64,000 nucleotides of DNA from the NCBI GenBank assembly GCA_963823755.1, contig CAWGMP010000026.1:1-64000 (forward strand), written 5' to 3'. The translations under genes and the position numbers were made by a program. Origin of the DNA: GCA-003244245 sp963823755 (GTDB lineage Bacteria > Actinomycetota > Actinomycetes > Mycobacteriales > Pseudonocardiaceae). How positions within the stretch are numbered: the stretch's first letter is position 1; the number at the start of each line of letters is the position of its first letter. Under the pieces are notes generated by a model, which was not told where the DNA came from, made no database searches, and was given only the letters and a program-made list of their open reading frames with translations. This document shows positions 55,084 to 63,541 of this stretch, piece by piece.

Positions 55084-55797
55084 TCAACCTGCTGGCAGCA
55101 ACGAGGTGAGCATCGCCCTCGCCGGTTGGGTCACCTTGTCCAGGTGCGGCGTGACAGTCACGATTGGGGAGGGGTTTGTCCGCTCATCACGCGGGTTGGC
55201 CGGTGCCGGGTTGGCCGGTGCCGGGTTGGCCGGTGTCAGCACCCCACCCACCGGAGCGACCCGACCTACCCCCTGGGCGGCGGGATCCAGCACCGGGCTG
55301 ACAGGTGCGATCGGGCCAGTCGGAGCATGGCCGGTAGCCGGTGGAGGGGAACTCCACGGTCGGGGTGCCGTAGGCGACTGCCGACGGGGTGCGGCCAGCG
55401 GGTCCACAGAGACTGGGGTGTTCCGGTGCACCTGCCCCAGCCGCGGATGAAGACCCGGGCTCGACTCGACGACTGCCTGGGCGCTGACCGACTCCGGAGC
55501 GGCAGGCGTGCGCTCGGCAGGCACCTGCCCCTGAGCCTCGCTGAGAGTGCCAGAACCGCTACCCGAGGCGAACGGGCTGTGACTGAGCAGGGGCGCACTG
55601 TCTCCCACGAGTGAGCCATCACCAACGTGGGTGGCACCGGCCAGCACGGAGCCACAGGCGAGCAGGGTTCCCGCCGCAAGACCGCAGGCTCGCCCGACCA
55701 GGACAGCACGGCCGCCGGCAACCCGGCCGGGAGACTCACCGTGGATCATGGAGACCGACGTGCCGGTCGGGGCCTCGAGCTTCTGTCTGCGCTCCAC
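55084..55797 (-). CDS. Pro/Ala-rich secreted or membrane-anchored hypothetical protein
   Basis: The product is 237 residues. A hydrophobic stretch near residues 28-55 (AVLVGRACGLAAGTLLACGS) could be a signal peptide or anchor. The rest is low-complexity, rich in Pro, Ala, Ser and Gly, with PANPAPANPAPANP near the end encoded by three 15-bp DNA repeats (55193-55237). No enzyme motif is seen. It is divergent from the upstream lipoprotein gene and upstream of thrS on the same strand. Function unknown. Confidence 0.55.
   Translation of the reverse strand: MERRQKLEAPTGTSVSMIHGESPGRVAGGRAVLVGRACGLAAGTLLACGSVLAGATHVGDGSLVGDSAPLLSHSPFASGSGSGTLSEAQGQVPAERTPAAPESVSAQAVVESSPGLHPRLGQVHRNTPVSVDPLAAPRRQSPTAPRPWSSPPPATGHAPTGPIAPVSPVLDPAAQGVGRVAPVGGVLTPANPAPANPAPANPRDERTNPSPIVTVTPHLDKVTQPARAMLTSLLPAG
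55193..55237. repeat. Three tandem 15-bp repeats within coding sequence
   Basis: The unit GGGTTGGCCGGTGCC is repeated three times (last copy ends TC), encoding repeated Pro-Ala-Asn-Pro-Ala on the minus strand. This is typical of slippage in a low-complexity protein. Confidence 0.75.
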
Positions 55798-56088
55798 CGA
55801 CCCAGGCGATCAAGGCCGTGGCGGAGGGCCCGGAGCCCGACTTCCTACGACGCCGAGCGGTCATCGTGGGTCACCAGAGATCTCCTCAGGGTAGTGGAAC
55901 TGGGGAAGAATACAGCTCTCCGAGCACAGTTCCAGACCCATCACTCTTCCGGCGCAGCGCTGACGACGCAGGTGAGAATCGCTGATGCCCTCCGCCGGCC
56001 GCTGCAAGCCGCGCACCCTTGATCTCCTCGAAAAGAAAGCCTACCCTTACCTGCCCGGGGGTTGGTTTGCCTGATTTGGGAGCTATCT

Positions 56089-57432
56089 ATGCACCTGGGT
56101 GGACATGCTGTCGGGTTGGTTCGTCGTGGCGTTGCGTGTCTCGCCCTCGTCGGTGTAGCCGCGTGCAGCAGCACCGGCGCTACCTCTGGCGGGACGCCGC
56201 CGCCGGACAACCACTACCGTCAAGTCAACCTGGCGGCTAACTCCGAGGCGTACAAGGCGCGTTTCACCATGCCGGAGATGGTGAACGCGTGGGGTGTCGC
56301 GATCCGCCCCAAGGGCGCGGGCGGGCATTTCTGGGTCGCCGCCGGTAACGCGTCCTATGAGTTCGTCGGCGACGTCGGTGCGGCTAGCGACCAGAAGATG
56401 CGGGAACTGCACCAGGATCCGCTCAAGGCGGTGACGATCCCGGGCACCGACATCAAGACGGACACCACGAGCGTCGGCAAGGCCACCGGGGTGGTCTTCA
56501 ACGGCGCCGATATCAACTCGGACAAGTTCGTCGTGACCAACCAACCAGCGCAGGTCGATGGGCGCACGGTCATGCTGGGGGGCTCGGCGCGGTTCATCTT
56601 CGCCACCGACTCCGGGCGCATCGCCGCATGGGGTGAACGCGGACCAGACGGCAAGGTCGTGCGGGTGGACGGGCCGAGCCAGGAGGTGTTCAACGGGGAC
56701 CCCCAGGGCATGAAATTCTTTGGGTTGGCGATCAGGCAGGATCGCTTCGACACCCTGTGGGCCGCCGATTTCGGTTCTGATCCGCAGATCCGCCAATTCG
56801 ACAAGAACTGGAAATTGGTACCGACCCAGGGCTTCGCCAACCCGTTCGCCACCGGCGCCGCCGCTGACCCAACCGACCAGGCCAAGGGCAAGAAGGCCAC
56901 GCCGGGTGACCCGGTTCCGTGGAACATCACCACCGTCGGTGACCGGGTCTTCGTCTCCTATGCGATCTCCAAGGCACCCGACAAGCCGGAACCCGGCGGC
57001 CCGGCGTTCGACGCCGGCGAGGAAGACTCCCTGAACAAGGAGCAGGAAAAAGCCACCGGGAGTCACCCGGACAAGGGCAAACTCGCCGAGTTCACCAGCG
57101 CAGGCGCATTAGTCCGGGTATTCGGAGACGACGGCAGGCTGGACGCTCCGTGGGGGGTTGCGGTGGCTCCGGCGAGCTTCGGCCCGATGGGCGGTAAGAT
57201 CCTGGTGGGCAATTTCGGCGGCGCCGGGAGGATCGCGGCGTTCGACGACGCCACCGGTAAATTCGTCGACTACCTGCGCGACGAACAGGGATCACCGGTA
57301 GGTATCGACGGCATCTGGAACATCCTGTTCGGCAACGGGGAAAGCCTCGGCGACGCAGACGCCCTGTACTTCGCGGCTGGGCCGGCTGAAGAGAAGGAAG
57401 CTCTCTTCGGTAAGCTACAAGTCGCCCGCTGA
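56089..57432 (+). CDS. TIGR03118-family beta-propeller lipoprotein
   Basis: The product is about 447 residues from ATG 56089 (MHLGGHAVGLVRRGVACLAL) with a lipobox-like VGVAACSS, so the protein is probably lipid-anchored outside the cell. YRQVNLAANSEAYKARFTMP, MVNAWGVAIRPKGAGGHFWV, TGVVFNGADINSDKF, ARFIFATDSGRIAAWGERGP, FFGLAIRQDRFDTLWAADFG and LDAPWGVAVAPASFGPMGGK with ILVGNFG fit the TIGR03118 family of NHL/SMP-30-like propellers. Function unknown. An earlier in-frame ATG exists at 56062-region but would spoil the signal peptide. Confidence 0.85.
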   Translation: MHLGGHAVGLVRRGVACLALVGVAACSSTGATSGGTPPPDNHYRQVNLAANSEAYKARFTMPEMVNAWGVAIRPKGAGGHFWVAAGNASYEFVGDVGAASDQKMRELHQDPLKAVTIPGTDIKTDTTSVGKATGVVFNGADINSDKFVVTNQPAQVDGRTVMLGGSARFIFATDSGRIAAWGERGPDGKVVRVDGPSQEVFNGDPQGMKFFGLAIRQDRFDTLWAADFGSDPQIRQFDKNWKLVPTQGFANPFATGAAADPTDQAKGKKATPGDPVPWNITTVGDRVFVSYAISKAPDKPEPGGPAFDAGEEDSLNKEQEKATGSHPDKGKLAEFTSAGALVRVFGDDGRLDAPWGVAVAPASFGPMGGKILVGNFGGAGRIAAFDDATGKFVDYLRDEQGSPVGIDGIWNILFGNGESLGDADALYFAAGPAEEKEALFGKLQVAR

Positions 57433-57473
57433 TACTGCTCGGCGGTAGAGCCCGCAGATCCCCATTCCGAGTC

Positions 57474-59171
57474 TTACCGGCTCCGGCTCCCGCCTATCTT
57501 CGAATAACCGTCGCAACCCAGGAGCCTGCACCGGAAATCTGGTGATCGCAAGACCGTCCGCAAGGCCACGATCGGCGGGCTGTCGAAAACCCGGCCCGGC
57601 AGGACGAGCACCTCGCTTGTCGAACTCGTTCGGGCGATTTCGAGGACCGTGACCGCACCGACACGCGCGATGAGTGCGGCTATGGGGTCTGCCTCAGCGC
57701 GGTGGTCCAGGGCCAGCGCCGCCCCGTGGCACAGACCGGTCGCCAGTGCCTCGCACGCATCCCGGGCACCGGACTCCGTCCAGTGCACCGATCCGCGAGC
57801 TATCCCATGGTGGCACAGCTCGACCAGGACGTCCGTCGCAGGCGAACACAGACCGCTGATCATAGTGGTCATTGCGGGGAACGCGGCGCCCACGATCGGG
57901 ACGGCTCGCACCTCAGCGCCCGTGGCGAAACCAGCAGTCCCGATGGGGATTCGCAACATCGCCTCGGTCTGAACGAGCGCGTTCAGCGCGCCGGCTCCAC
58001 GCCGCAGCGGGGTGGCCACCAGAGTCTCCCGGGCGGTACGCGGGTCGACGATGCGCGCAAGCCGCAGCCGCACGTACTCGTCCAGATGCTCGGCCGAGGT
58101 CACGGCACAGCCCAGCCGGGCCGGCACTCCAGCCTGCCCTGCCGATCCGCCCAGTTTCAGCATGCTCCGGAGGAGGGGCGCGACGAAGCACACGAACGCG
58201 CGCTCTGCCGAGGCCGGGTAACCCGGCACCCCGACCACCGGAACCGGATGGTTACCGGACAGCATCCCGAGCAGGACCGGATGCCCGGGCCGCATCGCGA
58301 CGCCGTGCACGGCGACGCGGCCGAGGCGACGCACGACTGCGGGAGTGTGGTCGTCACGGCCGACACTCGAACCAGCGATCACCAGCACGACATCGGCGCG
58401 ATGCGCCGCCTGCGCCACGGCGGCGGTGAGCTGATCCGGCTGGTCCGGCGCGATCGGCATCCGCAGGACGTCGCCACCGGCCTCCTCGGCCATCCCGGCC
58501 AGCATCAGCGAGTTCGTATCGAGCACCTCGCCGGGCGCGAGGACGTCGCCGAACGGACGCACCTCGTCCCCGGTCGGCAGGATTGCCACCACCGGCCGGC
58601 GCCGGACACGGACCGTGCGGTGGCCCGCGGCGGCCAACGCGGCGACGTCGACCGGCCGGATGCGATGGCCAGCCGGCAGCACCATCTCCCCCACCTGGAT
58701 GTCCTCGCCGACAGACCGCACGTGACGGCCCGGGGCGACCGAGGTGCCGATCTCGGCGCTGCCGTCGGTACCGAGCAGAACGTGCTCACGCATGATCACG
58801 GCATCGAACTCGTCGGGCATCGGATCGCCGGTGTCGATGAGATCGAATTCTCCGCGTGGCAGCCGAGCGGGCCGCTGCGGTATCGCGGTGCTCGTGCCGG
58901 CGGCGTGCACCGCGATGCCGTCCATGGCCGCGGCCCGGTAGGCAGGCACGGGCCACAGCGCCCGCACCAGCTCTGCGGTGACCCGCCCGCTGGCCGCGGT
59001 GACTCCGACGACCTCGGCATCAGTCACCGCGACCCACCCGGATCGCATGCAGGTCTGCATCCACGCCCGGAACGCCTCGGCTACCGGGTCCGCCCCGACC
59101 GCGGCTCCTCGACGGGCCGGCGGCACTTCACCCGCCGGCCCGTCGAGGAGCCGCGGCCATGTCACTGCCAC
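57474..59171 (-). CDS. moeA: MoeA-like molybdopterin molybdotransferase with C-terminal PBP-like domain
   Basis: The product is 565 residues. Residues 30-430 are MoeA: PAYRAAAMDGIAVHAAGTS, LIDTGDPMPDEFDAVIMREH, LPTGDEVRPFGDVLAPGEVL then DTNSLMLAGM, VLVIAGSSVGRDDHTPAVVR, VAMRPGHPVLLGML and VGVPGYPASAERAF. MoeA inserts molybdate into adenylated molybdopterin. The C-terminal part (about 430-565) resembles the periplasmic-binding-type domain fused to MoeA in some bacteria and archaea, but it is about 100 residues shorter than usual and may have an internal deletion. No other moa/mog genes are nearby. It is convergent with the lipoprotein gene. Confidence 0.82.
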   Translation of the reverse strand: MAVTWPRLLDGPAGEVPPARRGAAVGADPVAEAFRAWMQTCMRSGWVAVTDAEVVGVTAASGRVTAELVRALWPVPAYRAAAMDGIAVHAAGTSTAIPQRPARLPRGEFDLIDTGDPMPDEFDAVIMREHVLLGTDGSAEIGTSVAPGRHVRSVGEDIQVGEMVLPAGHRIRPVDVAALAAAGHRTVRVRRRPVVAILPTGDEVRPFGDVLAPGEVLDTNSLMLAGMAEEAGGDVLRMPIAPDQPDQLTAAVAQAAHRADVVLVIAGSSVGRDDHTPAVVRRLGRVAVHGVAMRPGHPVLLGMLSGNHPVPVVGVPGYPASAERAFVCFVAPLLRSMLKLGGSAGQAGVPARLGCAVTSAEHLDEYVRLRLARIVDPRTARETLVATPLRRGAGALNALVQTEAMLRIPIGTAGFATGAEVRAVPIVGAAFPAMTTMISGLCSPATDVLVELCHHGIARGSVHWTESGARDACEALATGLCHGAALALDHRAEADPIAALIARVGAVTVLEIARTSSTSEVLVLPGRVFDSPPIVALRTVLRSPDFRCRLLGCDGYSKIGGSRSR

Positions 59172-59638
59172 CTTCGCTCTTTCCCGGACCAGTTTGGAGA
59201 GTGACGGTTCATCGAACTCAGCAATCCGTCACCGACACCGGAGCATATGCGCTGCCAGGTTCCTGGAACACCTACGTTTGCAAGTGCATACGTTGAGACC
59301 AGCAGCACACTGTCACTGAACTGCGGATTCACCAACTTGAAACCGTCTCGTCACGGAGGGTTTTCGACCGGTACCCGGCCTTTGCAAGGATAGTCCACAC
59401 TCTGGCAACCGCAAATGGACCGCCCCAGGAGTGGCGGACATCAGCCGGGAGAAGCTCACAGAGCGGGGTTACCTGCGGCTCAACGTCGGAGTCCCCATGT
59501 CCCAGCGCCGCACGCCGAGGGCAACTTCCCGACCCGGCGAAGCACTGATGCCCGGCCTGGTCATAGGCCATGGTCGGGCACTGGGCCAGGCCAGCACAGC
59601 CGATCCAACGCACGCGGTGCGCTGTCGCACGGTAGGGA
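59172..59638. other. Intergenic region, nothing recognised
   Basis: About 470 bases between the moeA start and a small membrane-protein gene. Open frames exist on both strands but show no start signals, domains or hydrophobic pattern that would support a gene. Confidence 0.5.
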
Positions 59639-59875
59639 TCAGTCAGCGGTGCGGGCCCCGGTCACCGGACCCGCACCGTGACCATCGGCGGCAACAGTGA
59701 GCGAGTGCGACGGTTGAACGAGTTCACCCGATGTCATTGCTTTCTGCGCTTGTTCTATCCTTCGCCGGTCACGTCCAGCTCTCCACATAAGACCAGCAAG
59801 CCCGATGCTCGTGAAGACCAATCCTACGATTAGGAGGATAATCGCCAGCGTCAGCGTCTGGATGATAGCTCCCAT
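59639..59875 (-). CDS. Small single-pass membrane protein
   Basis: The product is 78 residues from ATG 59875 (MGAIIQTLTLAIILLIVGLV), preceded by GAGAGGAC. One strong helix (residues 4-28) is followed by a basic segment (MWRAGRDRRRIEQAQKAM) and a polar tail. The layout suggests a small membrane regulator or stress protein. No family is recognised. Confidence 0.6.
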   Translation of the reverse strand: MGAIIQTLTLAIILLIVGLVFTSIGLAGLMWRAGRDRRRIEQAQKAMTSGELVQPSHSLTVAADGHGAGPVTGARTAD

Positions 59876-60822
59876 TGGTTGTCCTCTCATGTCCCGAGGT
59901 GTGAGTTGGGCATGAGGCGGCACCCGTACGTTTAGTCATCGCCTCATTACAGAACGCTTGCGCAACCTGCGTTCCGAGGTCCCCGATGAACGAACATGGA
60001 GAACACCTGGAACGGGCTCGCCTTCCAATGATCCTTCGCGGGGTGCGCCACAGTGGGTTGATCTTGATAGCTCGATCGAAGACATACCTCCGATCGCGAT
60101 CCGGGACAAAGCAGCACTTTTCATAATAATTTTAGCTCAATCGAGCCAACTAGGCTACCCGTACGGGTGATAGTTTCACCTACATGTTACCGTGAGTGGA
60201 TTTACTTTATTGCCGCAATCTTCGCGTCAACTGCCGGATCCCTCATGTTCACTTTGGGAGGCAACGTCCCTTGATGACATTAGGTGCGCACGGGAGGTGA
60301 CGGCTGCAGCTCGGTATGAAGTGGTCTCGGTGGTAATCTGCGCACGTACCGTTGCCGCGCAAGCCGGAGGAAACTAGCTCGGCGTGGCGGCTGGCCAGCA
60401 CAACGTTCACCAAATCGGCGTTAGCGGTCTTGAGCGGGTCCCGGTCGCGGTGACAACGGACCTGCGCAGCAGCTCGCCGGTCTGGGAGGCTGATATTTCA
60501 CGCTGTTACCAATTGTGGTAGTGAGCGCATGCGACTTCCGTCAGTCGGCTGGATCGTGTCTCATGAGAGGTTTTGCGGGGTAGGCGATACCAGGATCGAA
60601 GCGTGACCTCTCCGGTGTGAGCTGATCGGCCATGCGTTCGCGTGCCTGAGGCGTCGTTATGTGCCACTGAGCGCTGGCTACCTGCCCCCGTGTGGATCGA
60701 CCCGTGACGGCGCGTCACGTCACACCGCTTCCCCTGACGGCTCGCTGATGATGATCACCTGCGAACAGCGGTCGCGCTGAGTTATCGTCGATGGAAAGGC
60801 CGCGACGTGCGGCCGAGGCCGG
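59876..60822. other. Long intergenic region with a perfect palindrome
   Basis: About 950 bases without a gene I can support. Around 60115-60200 the DNA is notably AT-rich (for example TCATAATAATTTTAGCTC) and carries ACCCGTACGGGT at 60157-60168, a perfect 12-bp palindrome. Confidence 0.5.
60157..60168. promoter_or_regulatory. 12-bp palindrome, possible operator
   Basis: ACCCGTACGGGT is self-complementary and lies in an AT-rich stretch. The half-site CACCCGTACG also occurs near 59922-59931. Regulator unknown. Confidence 0.35.
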
Positions 60823-60942
60823 TCACATGTTGCGGATCCGCAGATAGCGGCGGATATCTGGGATCGTGAACACTACGAGAGCGATCAAGATAACGACGAT
60901 GATCGCTGCCAGGACTGTTGCGATGTAGCCAACGATGTACAT
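60823..60942 (-). CDS. DUF6893-like 39-residue membrane protein
   Basis: ATG at 60940-60942, preceded by GAGGAC, opens a 39-codon frame MYIVGYIATVLAAIIVVILI then ALVVFTIPDIRRYLRIRNM and TGA at 60823-60825. A single long helix ends in the basic IRRYLRIRNM tail typical of the tiny DUF6893 proteins of actinobacteria. Its role is unknown. It is easily missed because of its size. Confidence 0.8.
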   Translation of the reverse strand: MYIVGYIATVLAAIIVVILIALVVFTIPDIRRYLRIRNM

Positions 60943-61679
60943 ATGTCCTCATCTGTTTTTAGCGGTTCAGCACCCCGACAACGTCGAGGCGACCACCCGC
61001 GGCGGGCGGTAGATTGGGTTTGGTAGGGTCAAGGTGGCATAGGTGGTGGTGTCTGATAGTTCTGGACAGGGTTGGTGACCAGGCCGCTGCGGTGATCAGG
61101 TAAAGGCGGGTGTAGTCGGTGAGGCTGGCAGATGACTTTGTCTCGCGGCCCCAACCGTGAATGCGGCACCGTCGGCGATGTTCAGCTCGAGGGCTCTCCT
61201 TAGCACGACCCTGCCTCGACGGCCACCGCACACCGCGGGATCGACCTTACGATACAGAGAAAATACTCTAGCCGAGAGTGTGAACAACTCTGCCGGCCTC
61301 GGCCGATCCCCAAGGAAGCTCACCACGGCCACAGCCCTCCCCCCGTCGTGGTCCACGCTGTCACCCACAAGAAAACCTCAGTGCCATCGTGGTCCACGGT
61401 GGCCGTCGACCACTTAGCTGCCGTCCAGGGCAACATCACCGCCAGTGTAGCCCTTGTGCACGCAAACTGCACGTCAAACCTGGTCAGGGCCGATTCGTAC
61501 GGGGACCTGCGGCTGGGTTCGACTTCACCGCCATCACCCATGTCGGCTGGTGGCTGGTCGTCAAGGGACAAAGCGGGCCCGGCGACCGCCGGGCCGCCTC
61601 CCAAGTCGCCATCGATTTGGTCAACCGCCAAGAGTTGTTCAGCGCCGACCGTGTTCCGGAGGGCTTGCGACCGGGGGGA
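60943..61679. other. Region without a supported gene
   Basis: About 740 bases. One plus-strand frame around 61510-61650 (GFDFTAITHVGWWLVVKGQ, then AASQVAIDLVNRQELFSADR) reads somewhat protein-like but has no start, no upstream continuity and no known relative that I can name. It may be a decayed fragment. Confidence 0.4.
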
Positions 61680-61736
61680 GGTGCCGCCTCCTCGATCGTC
61701 GCCGGGATGCCCTGCGACGATCGAGGAGGCGGCACC
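61680..61736. terminator. Perfect 23-bp inverted repeat (strong hairpin)
   Basis: GGTGCCGCCTCCTCGATCGT with CGC (61680-61702) pairs perfectly with the arm at 61714-61736 around an 11-base loop CGGGATGCCCT. The stem is very stable in either strand. It may be a terminator, an element end or a structured RNA; no U-tract follows. Confidence 0.65.
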
Positions 61737-62033
61737 CGTCTCGCGGACTTGCCCGAGAACCAGAAGCCAACGACGGCATGGCTCATCGGGCTGAGGTGAA
61801 ACCCCATTGGTCTTTGATCGTTACTCCGACCACTTGATGTATTCTGCGGGCTTGGCCTTCACTTCGTGATAGTGATAACCGGTGAAGAGGTTACCCTTCC
61901 ACTGGAATGTTTCATCAGATTCAGCGGCGGATGGTGAGCTAAATAGCGGCTCCGCTCGATCTGCTCGGCCACGGATGGGTGGCGGGCACTCTCCGGCGTG
62001 TCCATTCAGGGGTTGAGCTGCTGTGCCAGGGTG
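61737..62033. other. Junction region; chimeric minus-strand frame continues past the IS66 remnant
   Basis: The minus-strand frame that contains the IS66 C terminus stays open down to TAA at 61821. The last 30 residues (SDETFQWKGNLFTGYHYHEV, then KAKPAEYIKWSE) use less GC-rich codons than the IS66 part and look like the end of an unrelated gene, so two decayed genes were probably joined here. Confidence 0.4.
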
Positions 62034-62386
62034 TTGGGGTGTGGGTAACTGGGGTTTGTCTTTGAGAGCGGTGTGGATGGCGTCGATGGCGCGGACGCCG
62101 TTGTTGCGGGGGCTGATGAGGTAGGAGCGGACGGCGTAACCCTGAAGCATGCATAGGCCCGCCATGGCGGTTTGGGACCGAGATCCGATCGGGGCGTATC
62201 GGGCGTATCACACCAGCCGCGCATTGGGGGTGCGCGCCGTGACCGCGTGCGGAGACTCGGGCACCGGTACCGTGCTCATCGGTGTCCCTGTAGATCATGT
62301 TGGCCGGGGTCTCGTCACCGCAGAAGATCCTCCTCAGCCCGCAGCGCGGTTTTCATTGCCTCATCGAATCCGACCGCATCCAGGCG
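62034..62386 (-). pseudogene. IS66-family transposase remnant with internal deletion
   Basis: Minus-strand pieces in different frames match actinobacterial IS66 transposases: RLDAVGFDEAMKTALRAEED (62386-62320), CGDETPANMIYRDTDEHG (the DET catalytic region), VTARTPNARLVW with APIGSRSQTAMAGL, then GYAVRSYLISPRNNGVRAID and AIHTALKDKPQLPTP, which is the family's C-terminal end. The GYA-VRSYLIS junction removes roughly 200 residues. Several frameshifts are present, so it is inactive. Confidence 0.72.
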
Positions 62387-62393
62387 CTGAGTG

Positions 62394-63215
62394 GGTGGCC
62401 CGCTACCGGAGCGGCACTGCACGTCGGGTGCGAAAAGCGATGCGGGGGATGCGCACACTCTGGCCATATGGTGCGCATGGATGCCCATCAGCTTCGCGCG
62501 GTGGCCGGGGACACCCCGTTGGTGGAGAGTCAAAGTGCTCGCTCGAACGCATCAGAGTCTGATCTGGGATCGGCAGCGAAAGCTGCTGCGGTTGCGCGCT
62601 GCATTGCGGGAGTTTTTCTTCGCCGCGCTGGCGACATTTCCCGATCTGACGGCGGTGGATGCGGTGGAGCTGCTGGCCGCCGCGTCAGATCCGGCCATGG
62701 CGCCCGGTTTGTCTCGGGCCCGGATCGCTGGTGCGCTCACGCGGGCCTGGCGCCGTGACGTGGCGGCCACGGTCGCGGTGATCAGTACCTTCAACGCCCA
62801 GATCGCCATCCTGTCGGGGCAGGTGGAGACCCATTTTGGCCGACACCCGGACGCTGAGATCATCTGGCCCAGCCCGGACTCGGACAGATCCTTGGCACCC
62901 GGGTGCTGGCATAGCGATCGGGCACGGAAGAACGATGCCGGCACCACCACCCCCAATCACCCGTACGTCTGAAGAGGAGAACCGTGCTCGCCCGCCACGT
63001 CCGCAACCACCGCCTCGGCGACGCGCTCCACCAACAGGCCTTCTGTGCGCTCAACGCCTCCCCGGTGCTCGGGCCTACTACGACCAGCCCAGGGCCCGCG
63101 GCGAGCGCCACCACGCCGCACTGCGCCAGCTGGGCAACCGGCTAGTCGGCATCCTGCACGGTTGCCTGAAAACCCGCACCCGCTACGACGAGACCTGCCC
63201 GATCTTCCAAGTAGG
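62394..63215 (+). pseudogene. IS110-family transposase remnant
   Basis: The plus strand encodes, in shifting frames, VARYR then ERHCTSGAKSDAGDAHTLA (the IS110 GAKSDxxDA motif), MDAHQLRAVAGDTPLVE, VKVLARTHQSLIWDRQRKLL, RLRAALREFFFAALATFPDL and QVETHFGRHPDAEI, then ARKNDAGTTT, VLARHVRNHRLGDALHQQAF, ALNASP, ARAYYDQPRARGERHHAALR and QLGNRLVGILHGCLKTRTRY. The N terminus is missing, and there are at least three frameshifts and a small deletion after HPDAEI. It abuts the IS66 remnant directly. Confidence 0.85.
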
Positions 63216-63261
63216 GATGCAAGGTGGTCCGTGATCGTCAAGTAACAGTGCAACCCGCAGG

Positions 63262-63520
63262 AGCTGAATAGGTCCTACGTCATCCACCGCATGATCATCG
63301 ATCAGGCAGCCGCAGGACGCGGCGTCGGCGTGTTCATGCTCAAACATGCGGAGCCCTTGGCCCGGCGGGACGTCCACACCATGCTTATCTTGACGCCTGG
63401 ACGTCGAACCCCGCTCTACACACCTACTACGAATCCCAAGGGTTCCGACAAGTCAGAACCGTAGCGCCACAACACACTTGGCGCCGATTATTCGAACAAT
63501 CGACGTCTGGCCCAGAGTGA
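63262..63520 (+). pseudogene. GNAT-family N-acetyltransferase remnant
   Basis: RSYVIHRMIIDQAAAGRGVG then VFMLKHAEPLARRDVHTML in one frame is the acetyl-CoA-binding motif region of GNAT enzymes (Q/RxxGxG/A form AAAGRGVG). After a frameshift near 63388 LDAWTSNPALHTYYESQGFR then QVRTVAPQHTWRRLFEQ follows to TGA at 63518-63520. The N-terminal half is missing. It lies next to the IS110 remnant, which may have truncated it. Confidence 0.75.
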
Positions 63521-63541
63521 TCATACCTCATTGTTGATCGA

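Noticed and set aside
55193..55237. Three short repeats as a CRISPR array
   Set aside because: The units are contiguous without spacers and keep a coding frame (Pro-Ala-Asn).
57702..59204. 500-codon plus-strand frame opposite moeA
   Set aside because: Low-complexity His/Arg-rich residues typical of antisense reading; MoeA motifs lie on the minus strand.
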